Below are positions 13,801 to 26,344 of a stretch of 64,000 nt of DNA, piece after piece. Position 1 is the first letter of the stretch; every line of letters starts with the position of its first letter. Made by a program: the position numbers and the translations under genes. The stretch is from Cotesia glomerata. Its lineage: Eukaryota > Arthropoda > Insecta > Hymenoptera > Braconidae. The notes below the pieces were generated by a model. That model was not told where the DNA came from. It ran no database searches and worked only from the letters and a program-made list of their open reading frames with translations. The stretch covers positions 7,787,771 through 7,851,770 of the forward strand of contig NC_058165.1 in NCBI RefSeq assembly GCF_020080835.1, in the 5' to 3' direction.

Positions 13801-14229
13801 GTATATATTTATTTTTGTCGTTTTAATAAAAAGTCTATAAAATAAATCTAACCCAAATACATTTTTTTTATTGCTAAGTATAAATATATATTTTTATGAT
13901 TGTCCTCAATAACGAATTAATAGAAAAGTAATAAAATACGAATCAGCATAATTATCAACAATAAGAATCTACAGCTTTTGTATTATATTATATGTTTATT
14001 TATACTTGTAAATAAATTGATCTTATAGTAATATATGCTATTGTAATGTTAATAACGATAAATGCGTGTTCTGTGCGCATTTTTACGTCAGGCGGTCAAT
14101 TATCAATTCAACTTTTGCGGTGGTATTATAAAGAAACAATTTTATGTACCGAGTAGTTAAGAATTAGTTTTGATGAGTAGTGAATTTTATTTTTACTGTT
14201 TAATTTTTTATAAATTTATCTGGAAGAGA
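10861..14229. other. AT-rich sequence, no gene seen
   Basis: About 12380-12640 is a loose array of AAATTTTATAAA/TTCATAAAATTT motifs. About 13520-13545 is a short (TAA)n run. No frame looks coding; the two ORFs near 11.2 and 12.1 kb are short, of skewed composition and lack recognisable motifs. Confidence 0.35.
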
Positions 14230-14690
14230 TACAGCAAAATTTGATATAGAAAAACCCTATAATTATTTGGAAAGTATTAAAATCATAATTGAGAGTATAA
14301 TATCAAAGATATGATAAAATTGATAAGGACCTTTTTAGTAGAAAATTAAATTTTCAACGAAAAAAGAAACCTATAATTTTTGTACCTTCAATATTTCACC
14401 TGTAACTTTGATTCCAAACCATCACTATAGATCCTGGTGTAAACAATCGATACGGAGCGATTTAACAAAAAAAAATTATTTGTGAAGAATTAAAATCAAT
14501 ATTGTAAGTATACTATTAAAGATAAGGAAAAATTGATAAGGACCTTACTTATAGAGAATTGAATTAACTTAAAGAAATGTTTCTTATCATTTTTTTGTAT
14601 TTTTAATATTTCACTTGTGATTTCGATTTCAATTATTTGCTGTGGATCTTGATGTAAATAATGTAAATGGAGCAATTAAGGAGGTACTGT
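14230..14690. repeat. Two tandem units of dispersed palindromic repeat
   Basis: Same order of blocks as at 10.38-10.86 kb: TTGATAAGGACCTTTT, GTAGAAAATTAAATTTTC, ATATTTCACCTGTAAC, CACTATAGATCCTGGTGTAA, GGAGCGATTTAAC, then a second unit starting AAGAATTAAAATCAAT. Confidence 0.65.
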
Positions 14691-15017
14691 GCAAAATCAC
14701 TTTTCTTACAATATTCTTCAATTTTTGAATACGCGTACTTTTAAGTGTCCTCTATACGAATAAATTTTTTTAATAGTCCTTGCGGTGCTAATTTTCGAAA
14801 TATTAGCAATTAAAAATCGTACATTTAACATGTATTGCCTATCCTGACCGTAGTTAGAGTGAACATATTATTGAATAACAACCATACTTTTCTTAGGATT
14901 TTTTTTAAAAACTGAGAATATTTAACTGAAATTATAACAAGGATTTTTTATCAAAAATAACACAAACGAGCGGTATTCATTTTTCTATAAGAAATGTTTG
15001 AAATTAGTGACTTTCGA

Positions 15018-15202
15018 TATTTCAGTTCTGTGCCTTTGGCTTGACCTATCGGAGATTACCTACCTTATCTTTCGTGCATATTTACCCAAAGTTATCGAAT
15101 TTAGGCCTCAATCGAGGCTCAAAAGGGGAAATTCCCCCCTTCGCGACTATGGTTTCCATGGTGCCGGGTAGCACGTACCGCCAAGGTCCGTGAGTCGTCA
15201 GT
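15018..15202 (+). repeat. DIRS left inverted terminal repeat
   Basis: From TATTTCAGTTCTGTGCC to GGTCCGTGAGTCGTCAGT. It is the reverse complement of 19207 onward with few mismatches. The outermost ~35 bases differ from the right end: one has GCCTTTGGC-TTGACC and the other AAGCCTTTGGCAAGACC. Confidence 0.92.
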
Positions 15203-15273
15203 TATCCGAGTGCTCGCCGTCATGACCGGACTTCGTATAATGGCACACATCTTTTCCAAATGAATTGTGACCA

Positions 15274-16843
15274 TGGAGGAATTGATAGAGGAGTCAGCTG
15301 AGACTGAAGAGCAAGACAAGACTTGGACAGGCTGAAGCTTGCGGCGGAAGAGTGGCTTCCAGAAGGTTGGAGAAATTGGAAAGTAGTAAACCTCTCCAAG
15401 GAGGATATTTTTGGGGACAATTTAGATCCTCAGGTGCTCAACAAATTAAAATTTGCTTTGCCTACGATAGCGATTGCAAGAGCCTTCAATCCGTCAATCG
15501 AGGATCTTCCGGAGAAGCAATATCGGGACTTTAAGGTTGAAATGCTGAACTGGGCCTTCTGCAGAGCCCTGATTATGAGTCCACCGGCAGTAGTTAACAA
15601 GATTAAAGGTTTAGCAAGTCAAGCAGAAGTGTTTTTGCACGCATTAAAACACTTGAAGGAGTACTTTGTCTCCCGCAAACAAGCGGCAGACTTGTTAAGC
15701 CCGACGATTTTTTCTTCGAAAGAGGAGCAGGATGAAAATGATCCTCCTAATGACTTCGTTGGTAAGAGAAAAGGCTCGGATCTGCAGGGCAAATAGGCCA
15801 AAAGATCCAGGATTTCGATGGTTGAAGAGAGGATGGAGAACATGTTCCAGGTGCTGCTGGATAAAATTGAAAACAAGAACGCAGAAAACGAGTGGAGCGA
15901 TGGCAGTGCTGATGATTCTGATGATGATAGCGTGTCAGAGCAGGAAGTGAGTGTCGATCCAGTGGGATGGGAGGCGCCAGCTTTAATGCCTACCCAGGAG
16001 AAGCCGACAGTGAACCTGAAAGCCTTGGCACTGGTTCCTCAGGTCAAGGAGAGTGCTCCGACGGTGACGCCACCTGATCCAGAGATCAAAGCGCAGGGCT
16101 TGGAGTGTCAGAAACTGGGTACCCCGAACTGGAATAGGATAAGATATAAGGATGTCCAGAAAAATCTTCAAGCTTCATCAGTATTCAACGCCCTTAAAGT
16201 GAATAGCCAGTTGGAGAGTTTGGCACCCAAGTCCTTTGCTAATTCTATGCTGGAAAGAGCAGAGGAAATGGCGGGTACGATCACTCATGGTCTGTTGAAG
16301 CAATGACAAAAGTTTACTGAAGGAATGCAGAAGATTGCGCAGAAATATCCTGATGTATTTAACGAAATCAAGGACAATTTTTTGGGTGACTCGGCCTTCA
16401 AGGAGATTTCGGATGATTTGCTCCACTACACATGCGCGAGACGGGCAGAACTGATTGAGTGGAGAAGAAAATCGTTTAAGCCCAAGGATCATCATTTAGC
16501 GGTCAAGTTAGCTGAGATTCCGCCTTCTGAGTCTCACTTGTTTGACGAGGATGCTCTATCGAAGTTTTTCGATCAACGAGGTGGTTTTCAAAAAGTTTTT
16601 TACCAAAAGCCTCAAAACTTTCTGCCAAAAACTACTAAAAGAGGAAATTATCGTAACCCCAAGCCCCAGCAAAGTCGCCATTCGAGTAACGCGAGTCAAT
16701 CTAGGGACCAAAGAAGCAGCTCGTACAGGCCTTCTAGTTCGTCCTCCTTTCAAAAGCCAAGCGCCAACACCAAGGATTCCAGAAAGCTGTTTTCAGGTTC
16801 CAGCTCATCTAGAAGAGATCGTAACCGTTCCAGAAAGTTGTGA
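15274..16843 (+). pseudogene. DIRS ORF1, gag-like (broken)
   Basis: A gag-position ORF that presumably forms the retroelement particle with the RNA. One frame runs from about 15323 to 16843, interrupted by in-frame stops TAG at 15794-15796 and TGA at 16304-16306. A better start is ATG at 15274 (MEELIEESAETEEQ), one frame off, so a small indel lies near 15315. The middle is acidic (about 15890-15945, DDSDDDSVSEQE). The C-terminus (about 16640-16843) is rich in S, R, Q and N and strongly basic, suggesting nucleic-acid binding; no CCHC zinc knuckle is visible. The assignment rests on position before the RT and on composition; gag sequences are poorly conserved. Confidence 0.8.
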
Positions 16844-16844
16844 C

Positions 16845-18219
16845 TATCCGTTCTACAGAGGTCAGCTAAAAAGCTTCGTCAACCACTGGTAGCAAATGGG
16901 AGCTCCGGATTACATCTTGGAAATGTTGAGAGGTTACAAGATCCCCTTCATCGAAAAACCGATCACCGTGCCGTTCTCGAGGGAAAATATAAGACGATTT
17001 GGGACCAGAGAGTCTCGGCAAATGTCGGTGGGGATAAAGAAGCTTCTGAAAACGGGGGTGTTGGAAAAGGCGCAATGGTCAAGAGAGTTTATTTCGCCCA
17101 TGTTCCTAGTCCCAAAGTCAGAGGTATCGGTAAGACAGATCTTCAACTTAAAACAGCTCAATCAATATCTCCAGCCTCACAAATTTCGTCTAGTCAATCA
17201 GCGTCAAGTGCCTCGCTTCCTTCGAAGATACGACTAAATGGTAAAATTGGACATTTCTCAGGCTTACTTCCACGTGCCAATTGCCGAACGTCATCAAAGA
17301 TACCTGTGTCTGATGTACAAGGGTCGAGCTTACAACATGACGTGCCTCTTATTCGGCTTGGTGACAGCTCCTTTAGCCTTTTCAAGAATCAGCAACTGGT
17401 TGGCAGATCTTTTTCGTCAGTCTGGGATGAGTGCTGGTATACCTGGACGACTTCCTCATCGTGCATCAGGATGCTCAAATCCTGCGAGATCATGTCAGTT
17501 GGATACTACATTGCTTACGGTATCTGAGTTGGGTGGTAAACCTAAAAAAGTTGGTTACTACCCCAACAAGAAAGCTAGAGTTCCTGGGAATCATCTGGGA
17601 CACCGAGAGGAACCTGAGGATTCTGCCGGAAGACAAGAAGGTCCGTATTCTAGGTGTTATCGACTGGATCTTGGCAGAAAACAGGTGGAACTGGCTGAAA
17701 GGGACGTCACTTTTGGGCCAACTCAACTTTGCAGCAATCGTGAATCCGCTGGGTCGACTTTTCTCGAGGAACTTGCAAAGAGCAATCTTACAACTTCCGG
17801 AACTCAGACCGAAAGAGAAAAAAGCGGTCCCTTTGTCAGCGGTAAACGACTGTGTTTGGTGGAAGCAAAACATTCACCAGTCAAGTCCGTTATTCCCAGA
17901 TCACCCGACAATATTCTTGACGACGGATGCGTCCGAGAAGGGCTGGGGATTTCACTTGAACGGCGAGTTGAGAGCGGGTCAGTGGTTACCGGAGCAGAGG
18001 CAGTGGCATGTGAACCGCAAGGAGCTTTACACCGTGCTGATAGCTCTCAGAGAGTTCAAGACGGAGCTTCGGGGCAAGTCGATGTTGCAGTCCGACAACA
18101 AAACTGTAGTGGCTTACATCAGGAAGCAGGTAGGCACCCGGTCTAGGATTCTGCAGGAGGTAGTCAAGGAGATCTTGATCTTGAGCCACCAAGCCCGAAT
18201 TCATCAAGTTGCTAATTGA
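16845..18219 (+). pseudogene. DIRS ORF2, reverse transcriptase/RNase H (broken)
   Basis: Copies element RNA to DNA. Visible in order: RGQLKSFVNHW, then a stop TAG at 16890-16892, then GYKIPF (a DIRS-like entry to the RT), EFISPMFLVPKS, NLKQLNQ, stop TAA at 17235-17237, KLDISQAYFHVPI (first catalytic Asp), LLFGLVTAPLAFSRI, then YLDD (catalytic pair) near 17440 in a new frame, so a one-base shift lies just before it (~17428-17430). RNase H follows: TTDASEKGWGFHLNG (Asp), NRKELYTVLIALREF (Glu), LQSDNKTVVAYI (Asp). The ORF overlaps both neighbours in other frames, typical of DIRS. All active-site acids visible to me are kept, so the breaks look fairly recent. Confidence 0.93.
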
Positions 18220-18811
18220 GTGGTTAAAGAGTCATCCCCCTGACCAGAATAGCCTTTTCCAAGTCTCCAGGCACACTGCGATTCTGCTGCTGTTAGCTTC
18301 GGGAAGGCGTGTTCACGATCTCACTCTTCTGGCTATTGGCGGAGATAATTACGTATCGCAGCGAAATTCTGTCACCTTTTGACCGATCTTCGGGTCCAAA
18401 ACTGACAGTGTTCGGCACAGGCAATCCGGCTGGAAACTGTCAAGGTCTAAGCAGCAAGTGTTTGATTTGGTCTTCTGGGTGAAGCGATTGATTGAAGTGT
18501 CAGCTGAGAAGCGCAAGGCGGTACCAGGCTTACTTAAGCTATTTATCATGACAAGAGGCAAGGTGGTGGAGGCTTCAAAGGCGATAGTGGCTGGCTGGCT
18601 AAAAACAATTTTTAAAGATCTCAACATTAACACGAGTCCAGGATCCATCCGTTCAGCAGTGGCTTCGTATAGGTACGAGCAAGGAATGGAGCTAGATGAA
18701 ATCTTAAAACGAGGCAACTGGCAAGGTGCGAAGAACTTCTTCAAGTGTTATTGTAAGGAGGTGCAAAGGCCTAAGTCAAAGTCTCAGAATCAGACGGTGT
18801 TGTGTATTTGA
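18185..18811 (+). pseudogene. DIRS ORF3, tyrosine recombinase (broken)
   Basis: Would integrate the circular DNA intermediate. The frame overlaps the end of the RT ORF. LLLASGRRVHDLTLL holds the first catalytic Arg. A stop TGA falls at about 18380 after NSVTF. After it the frame reopens, and GSIRSAVASY matches the HxxR box with Gly in place of His, followed by RGNWQGAKNFFKCYCKEV, which has the conserved Trp and the nucleophile Tyr. The domain is about the usual length. The stop and the lost His suggest it is non-functional; a His-less variant in the live family cannot be excluded. Confidence 0.88.
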
Positions 18812-19071
18812 ACCGGTCAAATAATCTTAGTCAGGTAACTTAGTCACGCTGGACTTATATGATACGTTGGTTCCTTGAAACATTATTATTCTCTTAATAT
18901 TTTATTCTTGTTTATTACTTAGATTATGTTTTGATTTGTATGTCGTTATGTTAAATACATATTTAACTCTATAGGGTTTTTTCTGGTTTATTTACAAGTA
19001 GCTAGGGTAGGCAGGGGTAATTCTTTTCAGGATCACAGTACGCTGTTGATGCCGGCAGAAACTAAACATCT

Positions 19072-19160
19072 CTCCGATAGGTCAAGCCAAAGGCACAGAA
19101 CTGAAATATGAAACGTTTCCTACCCCGAAGGGAGGGAAACGATTATTTCAGGTCTTGCCA
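19072..19160. repeat. DIRS internal complementary region
   Basis: 19072-19108 (CTCCGATAGGTCAAGCCAAA onward) is the reverse complement of the left terminus 15018-15054. 19105-19160 (GAAACGTTTCCTACCCCGAA onward) is the reverse complement of the right terminus 19372-19428. The two halves meet at ..GAAATATGAAAC.., giving the sequence of a joined right-left end. Confidence 0.93.
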
Positions 19161-19206
19161 AAGGCTTGACCTGAGCAAGTCTTTGCCGTCTCAAATCGGA
19201 GTATGT

Positions 19207-19428
19207 ACTGACGACTCACGGACCTTGGCGGTACGTGCTACCCGACACCATGGAAAGCATAGTCGCGAAGGGGGGAATTTCCCCTTTTGAGCCTCGATTG
19301 AGGCCTAAATTCGATAACTTTGGGTAAATATGCACGAAAGATAAGGTAGGTAATCTCCGATAGGTCAAGCCTTTGGCAAGACCTGAAATAATCGTTTCCC
19401 TTCCTTCGGGGTAGGAAACGTTTCATAT
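19207..19428 (-). repeat. DIRS right inverted terminal repeat
   Basis: Starts ACTGACGACTCACGGACC and ends GGTAGGAAACGTTTCATAT. It pairs with 15018-15202; the last ~55 bases extend beyond the left repeat and are matched only by the internal complementary region. Confidence 0.92.
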
Positions 19429-19559
19429 TTTACGTGAGTGGAAGTAAGTGAGCGATAGTCTGTAAAGAGAGGCAGCACTAGTGTGTGAGAAAGAAACCAA
19501 TAGCCCTAACCTATTGGTGTCTTTTTCTTGGGACAATACCTCTTTAAACGAAAAAAATT
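19429..19559. other. Right flank of DIRS element
   Basis: Short unique-looking sequence with no gene. Confidence 0.3.
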
Positions 19560-19970
19560 AATTGTCATGATTTAAAATTAAGATTGTCGGTAAAATATTA
19601 AAGATACGAGGAAATTGATAAGGACTTTTTTTGCATAAAATTAAATTTCCGACAAAAAAGTTTTGTATCATTAATATTTCACCTTTAATTTTGATTTGAA
19701 TTCTTTATTATGAATTCTCATATCAATAGTCTGTATGGAGCGAATATATGAAAATATGAAGCATAAAGAACCCAAATCTAAATTGTGAGTAAAATATAAA
19801 ATATACGACAAAATTTATTGAAATTTTTTTCGTAGGAAATTAAATTTTTTAAAAGAAAAAGTTTCTTATAAATTTTTTTTATCTCTTCTATTTTAGTCAA
19901 AATTTTTATTCCAAACTCTTATAATTCTTTTTTCTCAAAATTGCTGGATGAATTATACAGGTGTATCTTG
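19560..19970. repeat. Two units of dispersed palindromic repeat
   Basis: Contains AATATTAAAGATACGAGG, TTGATAAGGACTTTTTTTGC, ATTTCACCTTTAATTTTGAT and TCTGTATGGAGCG, followed by a more diverged second unit (AGGAAATTAAATTTTT). Confidence 0.6.
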
Positions 19971-20619
19971 TTTGAACATAATAAATTAGTTAGTCAAATT
20001 TGTAAAATTTTTGAAAGACGAATATTTTCTCTCCATGTCCAAGCAAGAGTAAAATTTCCAAAATAGTATTTATTTTTAGTGTATTCCTGATTTAAAAAGT
20101 GAAATCGAAACGAAATAAATTGGCATATTTCATGTCTGGGTAACTTATTACTTATTATATTGATATGAGGGAGCGGCGGTTCGCGTGTCTGCAGACATGG
20201 ACTCACTTATAACGCCGTATATAGTATACAACATCAGACATAAATCTGGTGTATGTCGATTAGTTCGTAGATACGTTATTATTTTCGAGGTACTAATGTT
20301 TTGCTGAGGATTGTGGATATTACCAATTTATGCTCGTTTGTTTTATTTTCTCAGATGTTTTTTCTGTTTTTTATTTTCCGAGTGTGGTAATGTTGCATAA
20401 GGAAATTATTGTTGAATAATCTGGATGATTGCTTTATATTATCTGAGAGTAAACGTGTTTGAAGAACAAATTAGGTTATATGAAACTTACGCGATTTTAA
20501 TTAATTGAAAATAAAATAAATGAATTAATTAATGCAATGAAAAATGAACTACTTTTATTAAAAAAAAATTTTATGATAATTTTTAAGAAAAAAAATTTTA
20601 AAAACCTGGAATTTAATTT

Positions 20620-21260
20620 CTGACTATTTTTTTTATTTTATTTATTTATTTTTTACTAAATTATAAGAGATAAAAAAAAATCTATAAAAAATATTTTGTG
20701 TAGAAAATTAAATTCTCTACAAAAAAGACATGCACCAATTTTCTCGTTTCTCTAATATTTTACTCGCAATTTTTATTTTTGTTTGTTATAAGTGAATTTT
20801 CCCAATAGCTGCTCCTTTCAGATTATTTACATCAATATTAATGGTAAAGAATTGATATCAAAAGTACAGGTGAAATATTGAAGTTACAAAAAAATAATAA
20901 GATACCTTTTTTATCGGAAATTTAATTTTCTACAAGAAAGGTCCTTTCAATTTTCCCTTATCTCTAATAATATGCTCACTTATTGATTTTAATTCTTCAT
21001 AAATAATTTTTTTATTTAATCACTCCATATCGATTATTCATATCAGGATTTATAGTAATGAATTGAAGTCGAAATTACAGATGAAATATTGAAGATACTG
21101 AAAAATAATAACGGATCTTTTTTGTCGGAAATTTAATTGTCTATAAAAAAGTTTTTCGATAATTTTCCCATAGCTCCCATAATTTACTCACAATGGTGAT
21201 TTTAATTCCTCCTTGCTAAAACAAAATTTTTCTCGGATCGAGAATATTCCTCTTCAGTCA
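20620..21260. repeat. Cluster of dispersed palindromic repeat units
   Basis: At least two and a half units, for example GTAGAAAATTAAATTCTC, ATAGCTGCTCCTTTCAGATT, GTACAGGTGAAATATTGAAG and ATCGGAAATTTAATTTTC. Alternate units face opposite ways. Confidence 0.6.
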
Positions 21261-21409
21261 AGTAATTTTATCAGTGCATTTAACTTTATAAATTAATTAC
21301 TTTTAAAACCATACATATCCTCAGTTCTCAGAAGTGACTTTTCTCATAAAATGAAAACTTCAAAAAATTTTTAGGTAAAAAATAATTAAACATGAAAAAA
21401 TATTGTATA

Positions 21410-21542
21410 GAATAGTATATTACACTATTAGGGCAGAAAGTTTTAGATTTCTGCACTGCGCACCACCCGAGGCGTAGCCGAGGGCATCACGGCGCGCAGT
21501 TCAGGGCTCTCAAACTTCTGCCCGTGTAGTGTATACTATTTT
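21410..21542. repeat. CpG-rich palindrome 1
   Basis: ATAGTATATTACACTATTAG followed by GGCAGAAAGTTT at the left is answered by AAACTTCTGCCCGTGTAGTG followed by TATACTAT at the right. The core (CGAGGCGTAGCCGAGGGC) is far richer in CpG than anything around it. Function unknown. Confidence 0.7.
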
Positions 21543-22302
21543 TCTTTATAGCCGGTCGAAAGTACGTAAAATATTTAATGTACTGCATCGAAAAAAAATT
21601 GATGCTTGCCCCCGACACTTGCGGCACGAGCGAAGCGAGTGCTGCTGGTCGGGGGGGGGGGGGCAAGCCTCAAATAAAAAAAAATTAATGTAAAATCAAA
21701 TAAAAAATAATTAACAAACATTTTTTTTGAAAAATTTTTAGATTAAATAAAACTGAAATTTCTTGAATTCAATAAACATAATAAAGATTATTCTCGGTTA
21801 AAAATAAAAAAAAAAAAAAACGAGCATATTATCTGAAAATTAACAATAATTAATAAAAATTAAATTAAATAGTTGTCACTGCGTACATTTTTCTAAATAA
21901 TTCATTAATTAAATAAAGTTGATCCATTTTATACACGTCACTGTCAAACTGAATCTTAGTACAGTACAAGCTGGTTATAAGTTACATCGGATGATCTACT
22001 CACTCTTACGGTAGTTATATCTTTATCTATATCTCCATTTATACATAAAATATTTCATATAAGTAGAAGAAATAAAGAAATATAACCAAGTTGTATTGTA
22101 CCATCAATCGTAAATGATCAGCGTAAACAAAATATAATTAGTAACAAATGACTAATGTCAGTCGCGGTAACGAAAGCATTTTATGCTCCCGCTGTTATAG
22201 AGAGCGAATGTGTAGCTTTACCAATGCACGAATCTTTAACTTTCTGCATCGAAATAGGTGCAAAAGATGTGTACTTTCGACCGAGGTATAAAGAAAAATA
22301 AA
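21539..22302. mobile_element. Candidate non-autonomous element with ~28-bp inverted ends
   Basis: The left end TTTCTTTATAGCCGGTCGAA is matched inverted by TCGACCGAGGTATAAAGAAA at 22276-22302, each followed inward by a GCATCGAAA motif. Inside lie a CpG-rich hairpin (about 21597-21680, GCTTGCCCCCGAC..GTCGGGGGG..GCAAGC, loop GAGCGAAGCGAG) and a segment (21940-22105) that recurs inverted at the right edge of the window. No ORF. Confidence 0.45.
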
Positions 22303-23260
22303 TTTATGGATGAAATGATTTAATAAATAGCGTTGAAGTGTTCATAGTGCAATAAAATGGATATAACAGAGAGTATAGAGATGATAGCTCATAAACGAAT
22401 GCAACACACGTTCATAGTCACGTTTCCCACGAGCCAAGTGCATCGGAATAATTATTACCGACGTAATACTCTACTTTGGCTCTGCTGAAAGAGTTACCGG
22501 TATAGAATGGAACAAGAATGCTGCTGATGAAGCTAAGCCTCACTGTAAACTACTAATACTAATACATATACATTAAATATAAGTATTAAATATAAAGAGA
22601 ACTAACTAATAAGTAGCAAACATCTGGTGTTTTACTCTTTATACTTGTATATAAGACAGCATTGCATTAGAGTTTTAGTCGATTCCTGGGTTTCTGCATC
22701 GGACACACATATACATAAATATATCTACAGTATATTACATATTACACATTACAGAGTACATAGTACATGGGAAAGTTCATCGGCACGATTGTTTTCATCA
22801 CGCGAGACTTTTAAATCAACAATTATTTTAACTCCGATTAAATATTTTTAGTTTTATTTAATAATAAATATTTTTAATGTTCAGCAATTAGTTTGAGGAA
22901 ACCTGTTACGTCTTTGATAAATCTTTTTATCTTAAATCTTTGCTTATGATAAGATTAGATAAAATAATAACTTGCAAACGCATAAAATTGTTCTTTATCA
23001 TTTGCAATGCAATTTTATCGCAACCTTTTTTTTGTACTTTAAGTTTCAAACGTTCAATTGAATGAATTATTTAGGTAATCAAAAAACAGATGAATTTTTA
23101 AGTTTTAACAGTTTTTATGAAATAAATCAAAACTTATTATAATTACAGGAAATTTTAATGATTGAAAATTGTAGAGCATTAAATTTTTGAATATTGTAGA
23201 AAACATTTTTTCATCAGTCGATTTGATTAAATGATGGAGCAGGTCAAAGTTATATAAAAA
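22303..23260. other. AT-rich sequence, no gene seen
   Basis: About 22440-22530 is of mixed composition. A 74-residue frame near 22.7 kb has no motifs and is not supported. Confidence 0.35.
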
Positions 23261-23261
23261 A

Positions 23262-23490
23262 AAAAATTGGGTCAAGTAAATATTTTTCTTCAAAATTTCA
23301 GTCTTGTTTCAAAATATTTCCATCTCTTAATTGTAAAAAAATGTTATACTTGAATGAATAAATTATAACTATAATGGAGATCAAAAAAATCTCCAAAAAA
23401 TCTTTCAAGAATTTAATCCTTCGACCCATTGTTTTATTGTTTTCAAACGAGATACGTATACTACATTTCACCCAAATATTTTTTTCTTTT
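23262..23490. repeat. Dispersed repeat, pair with 43.04-43.28 kb
   Basis: Shares long stretches with 43044-43275: CAAGTAAATATTTTTCTTC, AAATTTCAGTCTTGTTTCAA, CATCTCTTAATTGTAAAAAA and the TGAATGAATAAATTATAA block in the same order. Ends in a TTTTTTTCTTTTGGTT block. Probably a MITE-like element. Confidence 0.7.
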
Positions 23491-23660
23491 GGTTAATTTT
23501 TTATAAGTATAAATAACAGTTCTTAAATGTTTACTTTTTCTTAAAGAGTCTGAAAAAGTGTTACTAAGTGGAAAAAATTTTTAATTTGTCATAAAAAGTC
23601 AAAATTATTCCATGATTTCGGAGCTCTTTCAGAAGAGTTATTCAGAGTTAATAAAACTTC

Positions 23661-24493
<833 letters not shown>

Positions 24494-26340
24494 AAAATTT
24501 TATAACTGCAAAAAAATCCATAGAAAAAATTTCCTGGACTGGTATGAAAATATTAAATTAAAATTTTTATTATTTTCTAAAAATTGTTTCTATTTATTAG
24601 AAAATAAATCCATCCATCAGTTTGTTATTTCAAATGAAAATTTGTCTAAGTTAATGATAGAAACAAATACCATGACAGATAAATTCTGTACAATCATTAA
24701 AAGTATACCATTTTAAGGAACTTATTACTTAAAATTTAACTCTTCAGAGAAGTCAATTTTATTTTCTGAGTATATTTTATTGTATTAATTTCATTAAGAG
24801 TTAAATTACATAGAATTGCAAATATATTTTCTCGAGATAAAATATGATTTCCGGGATCCAAAAAAAATTTTTAAAATTCATCGAATAATTATCGAATAAT
24901 TCCGCAATGAAAATCTTAAATTAAAAAAATTAATTAAATGAAATTTTCAAATTTTTTATTTTAAATTACAATTAATCATTCTGAAGAGTTTATCTCTTGT
25001 CAGTGAATTTCCTCAAATCTATCAATTAGCCGTGTACAAGCCCAAAAAAAAAATAATGAAAGCCTGCAGATGATTAATTACAAGTCAGAGTACATAAGGA
25101 AGTAATGTACACATTTAAAGATGATAAAGAAGACGTACGTCGGCGTATTAAAAAATAGAGTAAGGCATATTGCATATTCCATATTACATAGAACATATTA
25201 CATATATTGTGCATATTTATAGAGAAATATGGTAGATGCTCTCGCCGGGACAGAGTATAGAGTTCGTTGAGCTCTAGAGCAATTATACGGTCGTCTAAGC
25301 GAGGTGTAAAAGATCCAAGTAAAATGGTTAAATATTTTATATGCCTATGAGCCTTGAGATTAATCGTCCTGTTTGGTTGGCTAGATATTCTGAAGATTTC
25401 TTATAATCCAGCATAGTAGTAATATGTTGGTACATTTCCTACAACGATAAACCATCTGGATGTTACCCAGAATATAGTGATATTATATTATGTACCTTCT
25501 ACTAGAACATAAACAACCTACAGTAAAAATCTACTCTAATAAAAATGCCCACCACCCAGTATCTAGTCTGCTCTCAACTTCTCCAGACTCTCCATTTATA
25601 CTAGTGCTGGACTTAATTTTGCTTCTTATATTCTCTAGTTCCGACTCCACTCGGTCTCAGCTCATAAGTGCCGGAAAAAGTTTACAAATTATTATTCAAC
25701 GTTAACTACATACTGATTAATGTTATAGATCACCTGATACATTTTATTTTTTATTTTGTTTATTTATTGCTACATTAAGTCATATGTTATCTCAACATTG
25801 ATTTTTTGACAATTATTGTGACTTTTGATAAAAAAATATTATTAATTACAATAAATAATGAGTAAAATTACTTGGTAAGAAATTTTTAACGTCTTCAAAT
25901 TTATGGACTAATAAATTTTCAAGTTCGTTTAAATAATAATTGATAAAAATTTTGACTGGTATATATTTTTATAATTAGAAAAAATTTGAATAATTGTATA
26001 GAGAAAATATTACTTTAAGATTACACTGATATTCGAAATTTTAAGCGCTACAGTAAAGAAAAAAACTAGTTTGTGCAAGAGAAATATTTATAAAGAAAAT
26101 TAGTTTTAAGAGAATTTTATGCCTTGACTCAATAATTTTTTATACTGAAACTTGTATTTTGAAAAAAGAGGATTTTTGATCTTTCGCATATTTTGGTCAG
26201 AATTTATACTCGAAAATTTTGTTCAAAATTTGGTTGGAGAAATAGTATGAATGGTTCAATTCATAAAATTGTTAAATGGAAAACTTTTTAAGCTAAACTG
26301 CGACTTTAAACTCCTTCCATTTAAACCTTGCTACTTGCTA
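24494..26340. other. AT-rich sequence, no gene seen
   Basis: About 25520-25700 is less AT-rich with a 71-residue frame that has no recognisable motif or splice context. I do not call a gene. Confidence 0.35.
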
Positions 26341-26344
26341 CAAT

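Larger units (their letters stand above)
15018..19428 (+). mobile_element. DIRS-type tyrosine-recombinase retrotransposon, decayed
   Basis: A 4.4 kb element bounded by inverted terminal repeats (15018-15202 and 19207-19428). It carries, in order, a gag-like ORF, a reverse transcriptase/RNase H ORF and a tyrosine recombinase ORF, then an internal complementary region (19072-19160). That region is the reverse complement of the right end joined to the left end, exactly what the DIRS circular-intermediate model predicts. No LTRs, integrase or obvious target duplication are seen, as expected for DIRS. No methyltransferase domain is visible. At least four in-frame stops and two frameshifts show the copy is inactive. 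Confidence 0.93.

Noticed and set aside
15018..19428. LTR retrotransposon or endogenous retrovirus
   Set aside because: Terminal repeats are inverted, there is no DDE integrase or protease, and a tyrosine recombinase and internal complementary region are present.
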